Shown here piece after piece: positions 17,456 through 26,628 of a DNA stretch of 29,519 nucleotides. Below the pieces are notes generated by a model that was not told the origin of the DNA, did no database searches, and saw only the letters and a list, made by a program, of their open reading frames with translations. Origin of the DNA: JAZKDW01 sp040387375 (GTDB taxonomy: Bacteria; Pseudomonadota; Gammaproteobacteria; Burkholderiales; Burkholderiaceae_D); NCBI GenBank assembly GCA_040387375.1, contig JAZKDW010000072.1, positions 1-29,519 on the forward strand. Direction: 5' to 3'. Each line of letters opens with the position of its first letter. The first letter of the stretch is position 1. The translations under genes were made by a program, and so were the position numbers.

Positions 17456-18915
17456 ACGAAGATATCCTGATCAACATCACGCCACAGGAAACCCGTGTCG
17501 CGCTGGTTTTGCAAGGCGCGGCGCAAGAATTGCATATCGAGCGTACCGCATCGCGCGGCCGCGCCGGCAATGTGTATCTCGGCAAAGTCGTACGCGTGCT
17601 GCCGGGCATGCAGTCCGCCTTCATCGATATCGGACTCGAACGGGCCGCGTTCCTGCATGTCGCCGATATCTGGGCCGCGCGTCCGCACGATGGCTCATCG
17701 GTGGCGCCGCTGCCGATTGAAAAACTACTGTACGACGGCCAGTCAGTGATGGTGCAAGTGATCAAGGATCCGATCGGCACCAAGGGTGCGCGGCTGTCGA
17801 CGCAGATTTCGATTGCGGGCCGGATGCTGGTGTACCTGCCGCAGGATCCCCATATCGGCATTTCACAGCGGATTGAAAACGAGGCCGAGCGCGAGTCGCT
17901 GCGGCACAAAGTGCAGGCCCTGTTGCCGCCGGAGGAAAAAGGCGGCTTCATCATTCGCACCATGGCCGAGGATGCGGCCGACAACGATTTGCAAATGGAC
18001 GTCGAGTACCTGCGCAAGACCTGGGCGACGATCACGCAACTGGCAAAAAGCAAGCCGGCCCCGGCGCTGCTGCATCAGGATCTGAGCCTGGCGCAACGTG
18101 TGCTGCGCGATTTTGTCGGCGACAACACCTCGACGATACAAGTCGATTCGCGCGAAAACTTCCTCAAGCTGCAGGAATTCGGCGCCATTTTTACGCCATC
18201 GGTATTGCCCAAGCTGCTGCATTACACCGGCGAGCGGCCGCTGTTCGACCTGTATGGCGTTGAAGAAGAAATTCAGCGTGCATTGGGCCGGCGTGTCGAC
18301 CTGAAATCCGGCGGTTACCTGATTATCGACCAGACTGAAGCGATGACGACGATCGACGTCAACACCGGCAGTTATGTCAATGGCCGCAACTTCGACGACA
18401 CGATCTTCAAGACCAACCTGGAAGCAGCACAAGCGATGGCTCGCCAACTGCGGCTGCGCAATCTTGGTGGCATCATCATTCTCGATTTCATCGACATGGA
18501 AAACGCGGAACACAAGACCGCGGTGCTGTCCGAGCTGAACAAGGCGCTGGCGCGCGACCGCACCAAGATTTCGGTGTCGGGATTCTCGGCCCTGGGGCTG
18601 GTGGAAATGACGCGCAAACGCACGCGCGAATCGCTGGCGCATATCCTGTGCGAACCTTGCCCCGCATGTTCCGGAAAAGGCCAGGTTAAAACCCCGCGCA
18701 CGATCTGTTATGAAATCCTGCGTGAGCTACTGCGCGAGGCAAAACAATTCAATCCGCGCGAGTTCCGGATTCTGGCGTCGCAGATGGTGATCGACATGTT
18801 CCTGGAAGAAGAGTCGCAGCATCTGGCGATGCTGGGGGACTTTATCGGCAAGCCTATTTCGTTGCAGGTGGAGACGGCTTACCATCAGGAGCAGTACGAT
18901 ATTATTTTGATGTAG
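17452..18915 (+). CDS. rng: Ribonuclease G
   Basis: The 487-aa endoribonuclease matures the 5' end of 16S rRNA and decays some mRNAs. It has an N-terminal S1 domain (GNVYLGKVVRVLPGMQSAFIDIG, about residues 38-60 onward) and a DNase I-like catalytic region with Asp302 in TIDVNTGSYVNG and Asp345 in IIILDFIDM, matching E. coli D304 and D347. The zinc-link cysteines are C400 and C403 (CEPC). It lacks the long C-terminal scaffold of RNase E, and length matches RNase G. The ATG overlaps the maf stop by 4 nt; the longer open frame upstream overlaps maf and is not used. It is the last gene of the housekeeping run. Confidence 0.96.
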   Translation: MNEDILINITPQETRVALVLQGAAQELHIERTASRGRAGNVYLGKVVRVLPGMQSAFIDIGLERAAFLHVADIWAARPHDGSSVAPLPIEKLLYDGQSVMVQVIKDPIGTKGARLSTQISIAGRMLVYLPQDPHIGISQRIENEAERESLRHKVQALLPPEEKGGFIIRTMAEDAADNDLQMDVEYLRKTWATITQLAKSKPAPALLHQDLSLAQRVLRDFVGDNTSTIQVDSRENFLKLQEFGAIFTPSVLPKLLHYTGERPLFDLYGVEEEIQRALGRRVDLKSGGYLIIDQTEAMTTIDVNTGSYVNGRNFDDTIFKTNLEAAQAMARQLRLRNLGGIIILDFIDMENAEHKTAVLSELNKALARDRTKISVSGFSALGLVEMTRKRTRESLAHILCEPCPACSGKGQVKTPRTICYEILRELLREAKQFNPREFRILASQMVIDMFLEEESQHLAMLGDFIGKPISLQVETAYHQEQYDIILM

Positions 18916-19607
18916 GCAGATCGGGCAGTACGAACCGGAGGATGGATGAGCACAGCCTGATCCATCTTGCACACCTCGGAAGTTTGTCGGTCGGGTTGTG
19001 TTTATCCATTCCGCAGCTCTTTTCTTTTTACCTGCAATGCCAGCTTCGGCATTAAAAATCCCCACACCGTTTTTTCTCCGATTGCAGCATGCGATTGTCG
19101 TGTCCGGGCTAGCCTTCACTGCAAGGTGGACGTTCGCCTCAAACCTGACTTCAGCGATCTCACGAAGCACGGCGTGCTGGTGCGGATGATCGCAACGTCT
19201 TTGAAACTTGGCGTCAGCGCAAGCGAGAGCATCTGTTTTTGCAGGTGACAGGACTAAGGGCCTACCCCAGTAGTGCAAGTCGTCGTGGCGAAGGTGATTT
19301 ACTTCCGATACAGCTGACTCGACTTAAGCAGCGTCATCCTGTCCTACGTTAGCACGCTGCAGGCCGTATGCAATGCATGAGATCACCTGTTTCGTCTGGC
19401 ATCCTCCATAGATTAAGGTATTAATAGCAACAATACTGGTCACCATGTATCTTCGTTGCATCATTTTTGTTAATAATTTATCAATCCTTTAAATACCTCG
19501 AAATTTGCTGCTAAGCTCCGTATCAATATAAAAATGTTTCATTTTTAACATTTTTTGCGCTGACGCGTTCATGCGTCAATCACCGGCGAACATTGACGGA
19601 GAGCCTT
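18916..19607. other. 690-bp gene-poor gap before the RHS locus
   Basis: No reading frame here looks like a protein family on either strand. A minus-strand frame covering 18727-19278 overlaps rng and is more likely a shadow, though its stretch at 18960-19270 could be gene debris. A 7-bp inverted repeat (18941-18947 with 18960-18966) follows rng but lacks a T-run. The last 200 bp turn AT-rich and hold the RHS promoter and a leader hairpin: TGACGC (19561-19566) with GCGTCA (19573-19578). Confidence 0.6.
19505..19532 (+). promoter_or_regulatory. Candidate promoter of the RHS operon
   Basis: TTGCTG (19505-19510) and TATAAA (19527-19532) are separated by 16 nt in an AT-rich stretch about 75 nt before the first RHS ATG. 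The implied leader contains the hairpin at 19561-19578 and the GGAGAG ribosome-binding site at 19598-19603. Confidence 0.4.
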
Positions 19608-21872
19608 ATGAGAGTATATTTTTGGCCAACGCACTATCACTGGCTTTTCCCATCGATTCGCGTCGATGGTCGTTGGAGGTATCTCAGTATTTTAATGCTT
19701 TGTAGCGTGCTGATATTCTGCACCTCCAGCGTTATAGCATCGGCTGAAACGATATCTGCCAACAGAGTATGGGGCTTTAAAAAAGGGGGGCAGCTACTGT
19801 ACGAAGGGAGGGGCGGCTGTACCAGCGATTACGAATTTATAACATCCGACGAATATGCATGCGCGGCAATTGCCGAGGCATGCCATCCAAATAAAGGACA
19901 GCGTGGGTATTCCCCCTTTGAGGCCCGCGCCCAATGCACGTTCTATACGGCAGATAACCGCATTGCCGGGGCTGGTGCCACTTGGTTCACTTGCCCCGAT
20001 GGCTACACGTTGAATTCTCAAAACAACACTTGCTCTCGCCCCGACCCGAAAAACCTTGGTGACGCATGTCCCGCGCCGCGATCCGGTAAACCCATTCATG
20101 GGGTCACAGGAAACAAGTATTGGACAGACATCGATTATCGCGTTGCAAATGTCGGGGGGTTAAACCTTACTCGCCATTACAACAGTCTTGATACTGCAGT
20201 GATCGGCAGATTGGGAATGGCTTGGCGCCATAGTTACGAGCGTGCTGTCGTCACCAGCAATTCCAATAGCATTGCCGTCGCCGCGGTGACGCGGCCGGAT
20301 GGGCGTATCTATAGTTTTAAAGCGAACGGTAATTTTTATGCCGCTATAGATCCAGATGTTACGAGCAAGCTCGTCCGTGTGAACGATGCGACTGGCAACT
20401 TTACCAACTGGGAATATACGGTTGCGGCAGATGCGTCCAAAGAAACATATGACGCGGCCGGCAAATTGCTATCCATCCAGGACCGTGCGGGTCTGGCACA
20501 GACACTGATTTACAGCGACAGTACGACCCCGATCTCGGTAGCACCACGATCGGGGATGCTGCTCCGGGTTAGCGATGCATATGGCCGCCAACTCAATTTT
20601 TCGTATGACACCCAGAATCGAATCGCCAAAATGATTGATCCGGCTGGCGGTGAATACCGGTATCGATATGACGCAGCGAACAACTTGGTTTCGGTTACTT
20701 ATCCCGATCAAAAGGACAAGACGTACCAGTATAACGAAACGGCCTACACAAATAATGTCAGCCTGCCCAATGCACTCACAGGAGTAATTGATGAGAATGC
20801 CGTTCGTTTTGCCACCTACTATTACAGCGCAGACGGCAAAGCGATCTCAGGGCAGCAAGCCGGTGGCGTCAACCAATATATAGTTTCACGCGGTCCTGAC
20901 AGTACAACGATCACCGACCCATTGGGTACTGCACGCACTTACCATTACGAAACGATCCTGGGTGTCATAAAAACTACCGGCCAATCCCAGCCCGGTGGCG
21001 CCGGCTGCGGTCCTGCATCGTCTGCGATAACCTACGATGGTAATGGCAATGTCGGATCGCGTACTGACTTCAACGGCACCAAAACGATCTATGCATATGA
21101 CCTGGTGCGCAATTTGGAGGCCAGGCGTATTGAAGGAGCCGCCACTGCCGAAGCCAGAACGATTACGACGCAATGGCATGCGACTCTCGCGATGCCGATC
21201 AATATCGCGGAACCGCTGCGCCGCACCAGCTTTGTCTACGATGCATCAGGCAACCTGCTGAGCAAGACCGTGCAAGCCACCGCCGACGCCACCGGCGTGC
21301 AGGGCTTCGCCGCCGCCATCACCGGGCCTGCCCGCCGCTGGACCTATACCTACAACAATGTCGGCCAGGTCCTCACGACCAAAGGCCCGCGCACAGATGC
21401 CGACGATGTCACCACCTATGCCTACGATGCACAGGGCAACCTGACCTCCGTCACCAATGCGCTCGGCCATGTGACGACCCTGTCGAACTACGACGCCCAC
21501 GGCCACGCCGGCAGGATCACCGACGCCAACGGCGTCACCACCGACATGAGCTACCACCCCCGCGGCTGGCTCACCTCCCGCACCGTCACCGGCGCCGGCG
21601 CCACCGAAACGACGACCTATGCCTACGACGGTGTCGGCCAGCTCACGCAAGTGACCCTGCCCGACGGCTCTGCCGTCTCCTACACCTACGACCCCGCGCA
21701 CCGCCTGACCGCCATCGCCGACAGCCTCGGCAACCGCATCGGCTACACCCTCGACGCCATCGGCAACCGCATCAGCGAGCAGGTCAGGGACCCCAACGGC
21801 CAGCTGACCCGCCAGACCACCCGCGTCTACGACGCCTTGAACCGCCTGCAGCAAATCACCGGGAGCCTCTGA
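19608..21872 (+). CDS. Secreted RHS/YD-repeat protein, subunit A
   Basis: The 754-aa protein starts with a long signal peptide: a charged/aromatic n-region of about 27 residues, then YLSILMLCSVLIFCTSSVIA, with likely cleavage after ASA. A Cys-rich segment follows (six or more Cys within residues 60-150, e.g. CPDGYTLNSQNNTC), then a DUF6531-like entry (GKPIHGVTGNKYWTDIDY, LTRHYNSL) and multiple YD repeats (for example YRYRYDAANNLVSVTYPD, TTYAYDAQGNLTSVTN). It ends abruptly after RVYDALNRLQQITGSL, without the RHS-associated core. The ATG at 19608 follows GGAGAG; an in-frame TTG at 19593 is less likely. The stop overlaps the next start by one nt (TGATG). GC content rises sharply near 21200, suggesting a mosaic. 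Probable role: part of an exported RHS shell. Confidence 0.8.
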   Translation: MRVYFWPTHYHWLFPSIRVDGRWRYLSILMLCSVLIFCTSSVIASAETISANRVWGFKKGGQLLYEGRGGCTSDYEFITSDEYACAAIAEACHPNKGQRGYSPFEARAQCTFYTADNRIAGAGATWFTCPDGYTLNSQNNTCSRPDPKNLGDACPAPRSGKPIHGVTGNKYWTDIDYRVANVGGLNLTRHYNSLDTAVIGRLGMAWRHSYERAVVTSNSNSIAVAAVTRPDGRIYSFKANGNFYAAIDPDVTSKLVRVNDATGNFTNWEYTVAADASKETYDAAGKLLSIQDRAGLAQTLIYSDSTTPISVAPRSGMLLRVSDAYGRQLNFSYDTQNRIAKMIDPAGGEYRYRYDAANNLVSVTYPDQKDKTYQYNETAYTNNVSLPNALTGVIDENAVRFATYYYSADGKAISGQQAGGVNQYIVSRGPDSTTITDPLGTARTYHYETILGVIKTTGQSQPGGAGCGPASSAITYDGNGNVGSRTDFNGTKTIYAYDLVRNLEARRIEGAATAEARTITTQWHATLAMPINIAEPLRRTSFVYDASGNLLSKTVQATADATGVQGFAAAITGPARRWTYTYNNVGQVLTTKGPRTDADDVTTYAYDAQGNLTSVTNALGHVTTLSNYDAHGHAGRITDANGVTTDMSYHPRGWLTSRTVTGAGATETTTYAYDGVGQLTQVTLPDGSAVSYTYDPAHRLTAIADSLGNRIGYTLDAIGNRISEQVRDPNGQLTRQTTRVYDALNRLQQITGSL

Positions 21873-23290
21873 TGACCTCACCTCGCTTCATGCTGCGCCC
21901 GCTCGGGGCCGCCGTCTTCCTGCTGCTGGCCGCGCCCCTGGCCGCCCTGGCGCAAGCCCCGCAAGACACCACCTACCGCTACGAATACGATGCGCTGGGC
22001 AACCGCACCCGCATCACCGACCCGCTCGGACGCGTGACAAGCACTAGCTACGATGCCCTGAACCGGCTGGTGCTGGCAACCGACGCCGCCAGCGGCATCA
22101 CCCGCTATGGCTACGATGGCCTCGACCAGCTCATTGCGGTGACCGACCCGCGCAACCTGACCACCGCCTACACCATCGATGGCCTGGGCAACCAGACGGC
22201 CCAGGCCAGTCCCGACACCGGCACCACCACCCGCACCGTCGATGCCGCCGGCAATGTGCTGGCCAGCACCGATGCCAAGGGGCAAACCACCCGTTACCAG
22301 GTCGATGTATTGAATCGCATCACCCGCATTACCCATGCCGACGGCCAGCAAATCACCTATGCCTATGACCAGGGCAGCCACGCGCTGGGCCGCCTGACCC
22401 AGGTCAGCGATGCGTCCGGCACGATTGCCTATGCTTATGACCCGAAGGGCAGGGTCGGGACCGAAACCCGCACCCTCGGCGCCATCGCCTACGTCACCGG
22501 CTACGGCTACGACAGCACCGGGCGGCTCGAGCGTGTGACGTATCCGAGCGGGCGCATCCTCACCTATGCCCGCGACGCGCTGGGCCGCATCAGCGGCATC
22601 GCCAGCAGCAGGAATGGCGTCACCACTGCGGTGGTCAGCCAGGTTACCTATCAGCCGTTCGGCGCCATCCAGTCCTATGTCAACGGCGCCGGCAAGACCG
22701 TCACCCGCAGCCGCGACCTCGATGGCCGCATCACCGGCTACACATCCGGCAGCGGCACGCAGACAATTGCCTGGGATGCCGCGTCCCGCATCACCGCCAT
22801 TGGCAACCCTGCCAATCCCGTTGCCAGCCACCAGTACGGCTACGATGCCCTCGACCGCCTGACCCAGGACATCGGTGCCGTCACCCGCACCTTCGGATAC
22901 GACCCCGCCGGCAACCGCACGCTGCACGACATCGGTGCCAGCCGCCACAGCGCAACCATCGAACCCACCTCCAACCGCCTGCTGCAGGTAAGCGCCCCCG
23001 GCGCCAGCACGGCCTATGGCTACGACGCCAACGGCAGCCGCACCAGCGACGCCACCAGGCAATACGGCTACGATGCACGCGGCCGGCTGGTGTCGGTCAC
23101 CAATGCGCAGGGCACGGTGTTTTACCGGATCAATGCGCTGGGCCAGCGGGTGCACAAGAATGCAGCGGGCAGCAGCACGGTGTACCACTACGACGGCCAG
23201 GGCCAGCTGATTGGCGAAAGCACTGCCCAGGGTGTGTTCGGCAAGGAATACGTGTACCTGCATGACATGCCGGTGGCGCTGTTCCAGTGA
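21872..23290 (+). CDS. Secreted RHS/YD-repeat protein, subunit B
   Basis: The 472-aa protein starts with a clear Sec signal peptide (MTSPRFMLRPLGAAVFLLLA followed by APLAALAQA) and then consists almost wholly of YD repeats (YRYEYDALGNRTRITDPLGR, YGYDGLDQLIAVTDPRN, TTRYQVDVLNRITRITHADG and many more). It ends YLHDMPVALFQ, the point where canonical RHS proteins run into the DHLNTPR core; here the core is on the third ORF. The ATG overlaps the stop of subunit A, and GGGAG six nt upstream lies within the last codons of A, so translation is coupled. The frame remains open far upstream inside A, but that overlap is only a GC-rich shadow. A and B together correspond to one split YD shell. Confidence 0.82.
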   Translation: MTSPRFMLRPLGAAVFLLLAAPLAALAQAPQDTTYRYEYDALGNRTRITDPLGRVTSTSYDALNRLVLATDAASGITRYGYDGLDQLIAVTDPRNLTTAYTIDGLGNQTAQASPDTGTTTRTVDAAGNVLASTDAKGQTTRYQVDVLNRITRITHADGQQITYAYDQGSHALGRLTQVSDASGTIAYAYDPKGRVGTETRTLGAIAYVTGYGYDSTGRLERVTYPSGRILTYARDALGRISGIASSRNGVTTAVVSQVTYQPFGAIQSYVNGAGKTVTRSRDLDGRITGYTSGSGTQTIAWDAASRITAIGNPANPVASHQYGYDALDRLTQDIGAVTRTFGYDPAGNRTLHDIGASRHSATIEPTSNRLLQVSAPGASTAYGYDANGSRTSDATRQYGYDARGRLVSVTNAQGTVFYRINALGQRVHKNAAGSSTVYHYDGQGQLIGESTAQGVFGKEYVYLHDMPVALFQ

Positions 23291-23375
23291 CGGCCCCCGG
23301 ATCACGACAAGACCACCACTAAAAACCAGGAATCACCAGCACAGCGCCGGCACGCCGGGCGCAAGGGAGAAGCAC

Positions 23376-26300
23376 GTGTTCAAACAATTCATCGGCATTA
23401 TCGCAGTGACGGCAGGCCTGCTGTGTGCCATGGCGGCAAACGCCACCCCGGTCGTGTCGCTGACCGCGCCGGCCAGCAACACGCGCCATCTGCCGCCGGC
23501 CGCCATCACGCTGATCGCGGACGCCAGCGATCCCGTCGACACGATCGCCCGGGTTGACTTTTATGCCGGCACCACCCTGATCGGCACGGCAGCCAGCGCG
23601 CCCTACACGGTGCAATGGAGCGAGGTTCCCACCGGGACGTACTCCGTCACCGCCCGGGCAGTCAACAGCCGCAACGTGAGCAAGACATCGGGGGCGATCC
23701 GGGTGATTGTCAATACGCCGCCGACGGTCACCCTGACGGCGCCGCTGGCCACGAATGCCTATGTGGGCCTCGCCAACATCGACCTCGCAGCGAATGTCAA
23801 CGATGCCGACGGCACCATCACGAAGGTGCAGTTCTACCGCGGCGGCACGCTGATCGGCACGGCCACCACCGCACCGTACGTGCTGACCTGGGCCAATGCG
23901 CCGCCGGGCACGTACCGCATCACCGCGCGCGCCACGGACAACCTGGGCAGCGTGATCACGTCCGAAGCAACGACCATTACGGTAGCCAATCCGGTCACGG
24001 TCGCGATGGCAAGCCCCGCCACCAATACCCGCTATCTCCCAACAGCAATCATTCCCCTGGGCGCCACCGCCAGCGATGCCAACGGCGCCATCACGCACGT
24101 GGACTTCTTTGCCGGCACGACCCTGATCGGCACGGCCACGACCGCGCCCTACGCCATCGAGTGGGCCAATGCCCCGGTCGGCAAGCATGTGATCACCGCC
24201 AGGGCCACCGACAGCCAGGGCCTCAGCAAGACATCGGGCGCCATCAGGGTCATCGTCAACACGCCGCCCACGGTCAGCCTGACCGCACCGCTGGCCACCG
24301 ATGCCCATGTCGGCCTTGCCAATATCAACCTGGCAGCCAATGTCAGCGATGACGATGGCACGATCACGAAGGTCCAGTTCTACCGCAATGGCACGCTGAT
24401 CGGCACGGCCACGACCGCACCGTACGCATTGACCTGGACCAATGCCCCACCCGGCACGTATCGCCTCACCGCCCGCGCCACTGATGACCTGGGCAGCGTG
24501 ATCATCTCTGAAGCCACAACGATCTCGGTGGCCAATCCGATCACCGTGGCCCTCGTTGCCCCGGCCAGCAAACGCTACCTGCCGGCCGCCACGATCGAAC
24601 TGGCCGCCACGGCAACCGCTGGTGTTGGCAGCATTAGGCGAGTCGACTTTTATGCCGGCGCAACCCTGATCGGCAGCGCCACCACAGCGCCCTACAGCAT
24701 CAGCTGGAGCAATGTCCCGGCAGGCAGTCATTCGGTCACCGCCAGGGCAACCGACAGTCAGGGCTTGACCAAGACATCGGCCGCGATGCGCATCGTCGTC
24801 GATACCGCACCCACCGTGGCGCTGAGCGCGCCAGCGAATCTGGCCCGCTATGCGGCGCCCGCCGTCATCACGCTCGCCGCCGATGTGGCCGACAGCGACG
24901 GCAGCATCGCGAAGGTGCAGTTCTTCAATGGCAGCACGCTGCTGGCGACGGTGACCGCGCCGCCATACACGCATGACTGGCAAGGCGTTGCCAGGGGCAC
25001 TTACACGCTACGTGCCAAAGCCACCGATAACCTGGGGGTGGTGACGACGTCGGCTTCGGTGACGGTGCAAGTGGCCGACAATGCCGCACCGGCAGTGAAC
25101 CTGACAGCACCGGTCGATGCGGCAACCTACCCGGCAGGCGCACCAATCGAGTTGGCGGCCACGGCAACGGATACCGACGGCAGCGTTGCAAAGGTCGAGT
25201 TCTTCGATGGCGATACATTGCTGGGCACCGCGACACAGGCGCCGTACACCTGGCGCTGGAGCGGTGCGGCGGCGGGCAGCCATGGCATCACGGCCAGGGC
25301 GACCGACAATGCGGGCTCGCAAGCCACGTCAGCGGCGATCACCATCACCGTGGCAGCCAATGTTGCGCCGACAGTGAGCATGATTGCCACGCCCACCGAT
25401 GCGACCGCGCCGGCGACGGTGCTGCTCAATGCGGCAGCCAATGACGCCGATGGCAGCGTGGTCAAGGTGGACTTCTTCAGCGGCGACAAGCTGCTGGCAA
25501 GCGTGAGCGCCCCGCCGTATGCATACAACTGGATGAACGCGACCGCAGGCGCCTACACGATCACGGCGAAGGCGACCGATGATGCGGGCGCGGTGACGGT
25601 GTCCGACCCGGTGACCGTCACGGTGACCGCCGCCCCTGCGGCAGCCCAGGTGTATTACATCGACAGCGACCATCTCAACACGCCGCGGGTGATCACCGAT
25701 GCGAGCAACCGGATCGTGTGGCAGTGGGACAACGCCGATCCGTTCGGCGGCAATCTGCCGGAGGAGGATCCGGGCAATGTCGGCAACAGGCTGGAATTCA
25801 ACCTGCGCTTTCCGGGCCAGTACTTTGACAGGGAAACCGGGTTGCATTACAACTATCATCGGACGTACGATCCGAGCCTCGGACGCTATGTTGAAAGTGA
25901 TCCGATCGGACTAGCGGGTGGAATTAATACTTATACTTATGTTGGGGCGAACCCTATCAGTTTTACGGATTCCACGGGCTTATTGACTACGGTAGCAGAT
26001 GCAGCAGAAGGACGACATCGTGGTCTTGAGGGAGCAGATGGAGGAAGCGGCCTTTCTCCCGCATTGGCTGCTGCGCTTGGGCTCGCTCTTGGCAACGCAA
26101 TTGATAAGCTGTGTCCACCAGAAAATCAATGTCCACCGTGTAAAACGGTGAGTGGAAAAATTGTTCCAATTGGAACAATCGCTTTTCGTCCCTTAGACAC
26201 GCCCCCGCAAGGAAAAACGGAACATGGCATCAATGGTCCTCATTATAATTTGTACAAGGCAAACCAAGCGCCAAAAAATACTTCTAAGCCTTGCATGTGC

Positions 26301-26378
26301 TTTTGGCAACCGATAGGTGCCGTTGTCCCATCCCGTCTACCGACTGGAGCCATACCAATTGAAGACTTCGCAAACTAA
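23376..26378 (+). CDS. Exported Ig-repeat/RHS-core protein with variable toxin-like tip, subunit C
   Basis: The 1000-aa protein begins with GTG, six nt after AAGGGAG, and a signal peptide (MFKQFIGIIAVTAGLLCAMA, cleavage near ANA, about residue 23). Eight tandem Ig-like domains of the Big_9 type (about 90 aa each, with D-x-DG-I-x-KV-x-F and APY-x-x-x-W motifs) fill residues 24-756. Then comes the RHS-associated core, from AQVYYIDSDHLNTPRVITD through the GRYVESDPIGL segment (about 757-868). The final ~130 residues are a variable tip with a hydrophobic helix (SPALAAALGLALGNAI) and a Cys/His-rich end (CPPENQCPPC, GPHYNLYKANQ, CMCFWQPIG). The tip is less GC-rich than the rest. I recall similar HYNLYK-NQ / CFWQ tails in other RHS proteins but cannot name an activity. 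The canonical cleavage-site DPxGL is DSTGL here. Confidence 0.8.
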   Translation: MFKQFIGIIAVTAGLLCAMAANATPVVSLTAPASNTRHLPPAAITLIADASDPVDTIARVDFYAGTTLIGTAASAPYTVQWSEVPTGTYSVTARAVNSRNVSKTSGAIRVIVNTPPTVTLTAPLATNAYVGLANIDLAANVNDADGTITKVQFYRGGTLIGTATTAPYVLTWANAPPGTYRITARATDNLGSVITSEATTITVANPVTVAMASPATNTRYLPTAIIPLGATASDANGAITHVDFFAGTTLIGTATTAPYAIEWANAPVGKHVITARATDSQGLSKTSGAIRVIVNTPPTVSLTAPLATDAHVGLANINLAANVSDDDGTITKVQFYRNGTLIGTATTAPYALTWTNAPPGTYRLTARATDDLGSVIISEATTISVANPITVALVAPASKRYLPAATIELAATATAGVGSIRRVDFYAGATLIGSATTAPYSISWSNVPAGSHSVTARATDSQGLTKTSAAMRIVVDTAPTVALSAPANLARYAAPAVITLAADVADSDGSIAKVQFFNGSTLLATVTAPPYTHDWQGVARGTYTLRAKATDNLGVVTTSASVTVQVADNAAPAVNLTAPVDAATYPAGAPIELAATATDTDGSVAKVEFFDGDTLLGTATQAPYTWRWSGAAAGSHGITARATDNAGSQATSAAITITVAANVAPTVSMIATPTDATAPATVLLNAAANDADGSVVKVDFFSGDKLLASVSAPPYAYNWMNATAGAYTITAKATDDAGAVTVSDPVTVTVTAAPAAAQVYYIDSDHLNTPRVITDASNRIVWQWDNADPFGGNLPEEDPGNVGNRLEFNLRFPGQYFDRETGLHYNYHRTYDPSLGRYVESDPIGLAGGINTYTYVGANPISFTDSTGLLTTVADAAEGRHRGLEGADGGSGLSPALAAALGLALGNAIDKLCPPENQCPPCKTVSGKIVPIGTIAFRPLDTPPQGKTEHGINGPHYNLYKANQAPKNTSKPCMCFWQPIGAVVPSRLPTGAIPIEDFAN
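24861..25945 (+). repeat. Duplicated Ig/RHS-core tract, copy 1 (expressed)
   Basis: This tract covers Ig domains 6-8 and most of the RHS core of subunit C. It is repeated at 27192-28276 at a constant offset of 2331 bp (checked at 24861/27192, 25651/27982 and 25921/28252), with no indel seen and roughly 90-95 percent identity by eye. The sequences diverge completely past the NPIS region. Confidence 0.9.
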
Positions 26379-26400
26379 TGATTTTCAGCAGAGACAGATC

Positions 26401-26628
26401 ATGAAATATTCTGATGGACGAGAGGTAAAGCTAGGGGACAAGGTCAAATTGGGAGAAGATTCTGGTGGAGTAGTTGTCTGTTCTATTGATACCGGAGAAT
26501 ACAGCGACGATCATCCGGAATCAGCATGGGGATATTTGAAAAAAGGCGTGATGATCTCATTTCCAAAATATGGATTAATTCATTATGAAAAGCCAGAAGA
26601 TGACCTTGAATTAATTGCCCGTGCATGA
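26401..26628 (+). CDS. Candidate immunity protein 1 (75 aa)
   Basis: The 75-aa cytoplasmic-looking protein (MKYSDGREVKLGDKVKLGED, ending LELIARA) starts 22 nt after the subunit C stop, with AGAGAC upstream as a weak SD. It is acidic and predicted mainly beta (DSGGVVVCSIDTGEYS; FPKYGLIHYE). It has no signal peptide or membrane span. Its place directly behind the variable tip and its AT-rich codon use unlike the RHS genes make it the likely cognate antitoxin/immunity gene; I recall similar small proteins beside RHS tips but have no named family. Its end overlaps the start of the next fragment by 14 nt. Confidence 0.6.
   Translation: MKYSDGREVKLGDKVKLGEDSGGVVVCSIDTGEYSDDHPESAWGYLKKGVMISFPKYGLIHYEKPEDDLELIARA

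Noticed and set aside
18727..19278. 183-codon minus-strand frame after rng
   Set aside because: Half of it is antisense to rng and the remaining part has no recognisable motif or SD; kept only as possible debris in the gap entry.
21173..21871. Upstream extension of the subunit B frame through subunit A
   Set aside because: The translated part is Arg/His/Pro-rich nonsense in the +1 frame of YD repeats; the signal peptide at 21872 with its SD marks the real start.
21878..24983. Long minus-strand open frames antisense to the RHS and Ig repeats (475 and 554 codons)
   Set aside because: They consist of Gly/Ala/Val- or Arg/Gly/Asp-rich low complexity produced by the repetitive GC-rich coding strand; no SD or domain is visible.
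23445..25643. Regular repeats that could suggest a CRISPR array
   Set aside because: The period is about 270 bp, the repeats are imperfect and keep the reading frame; they are protein domain repeats, not direct repeats with spacers.
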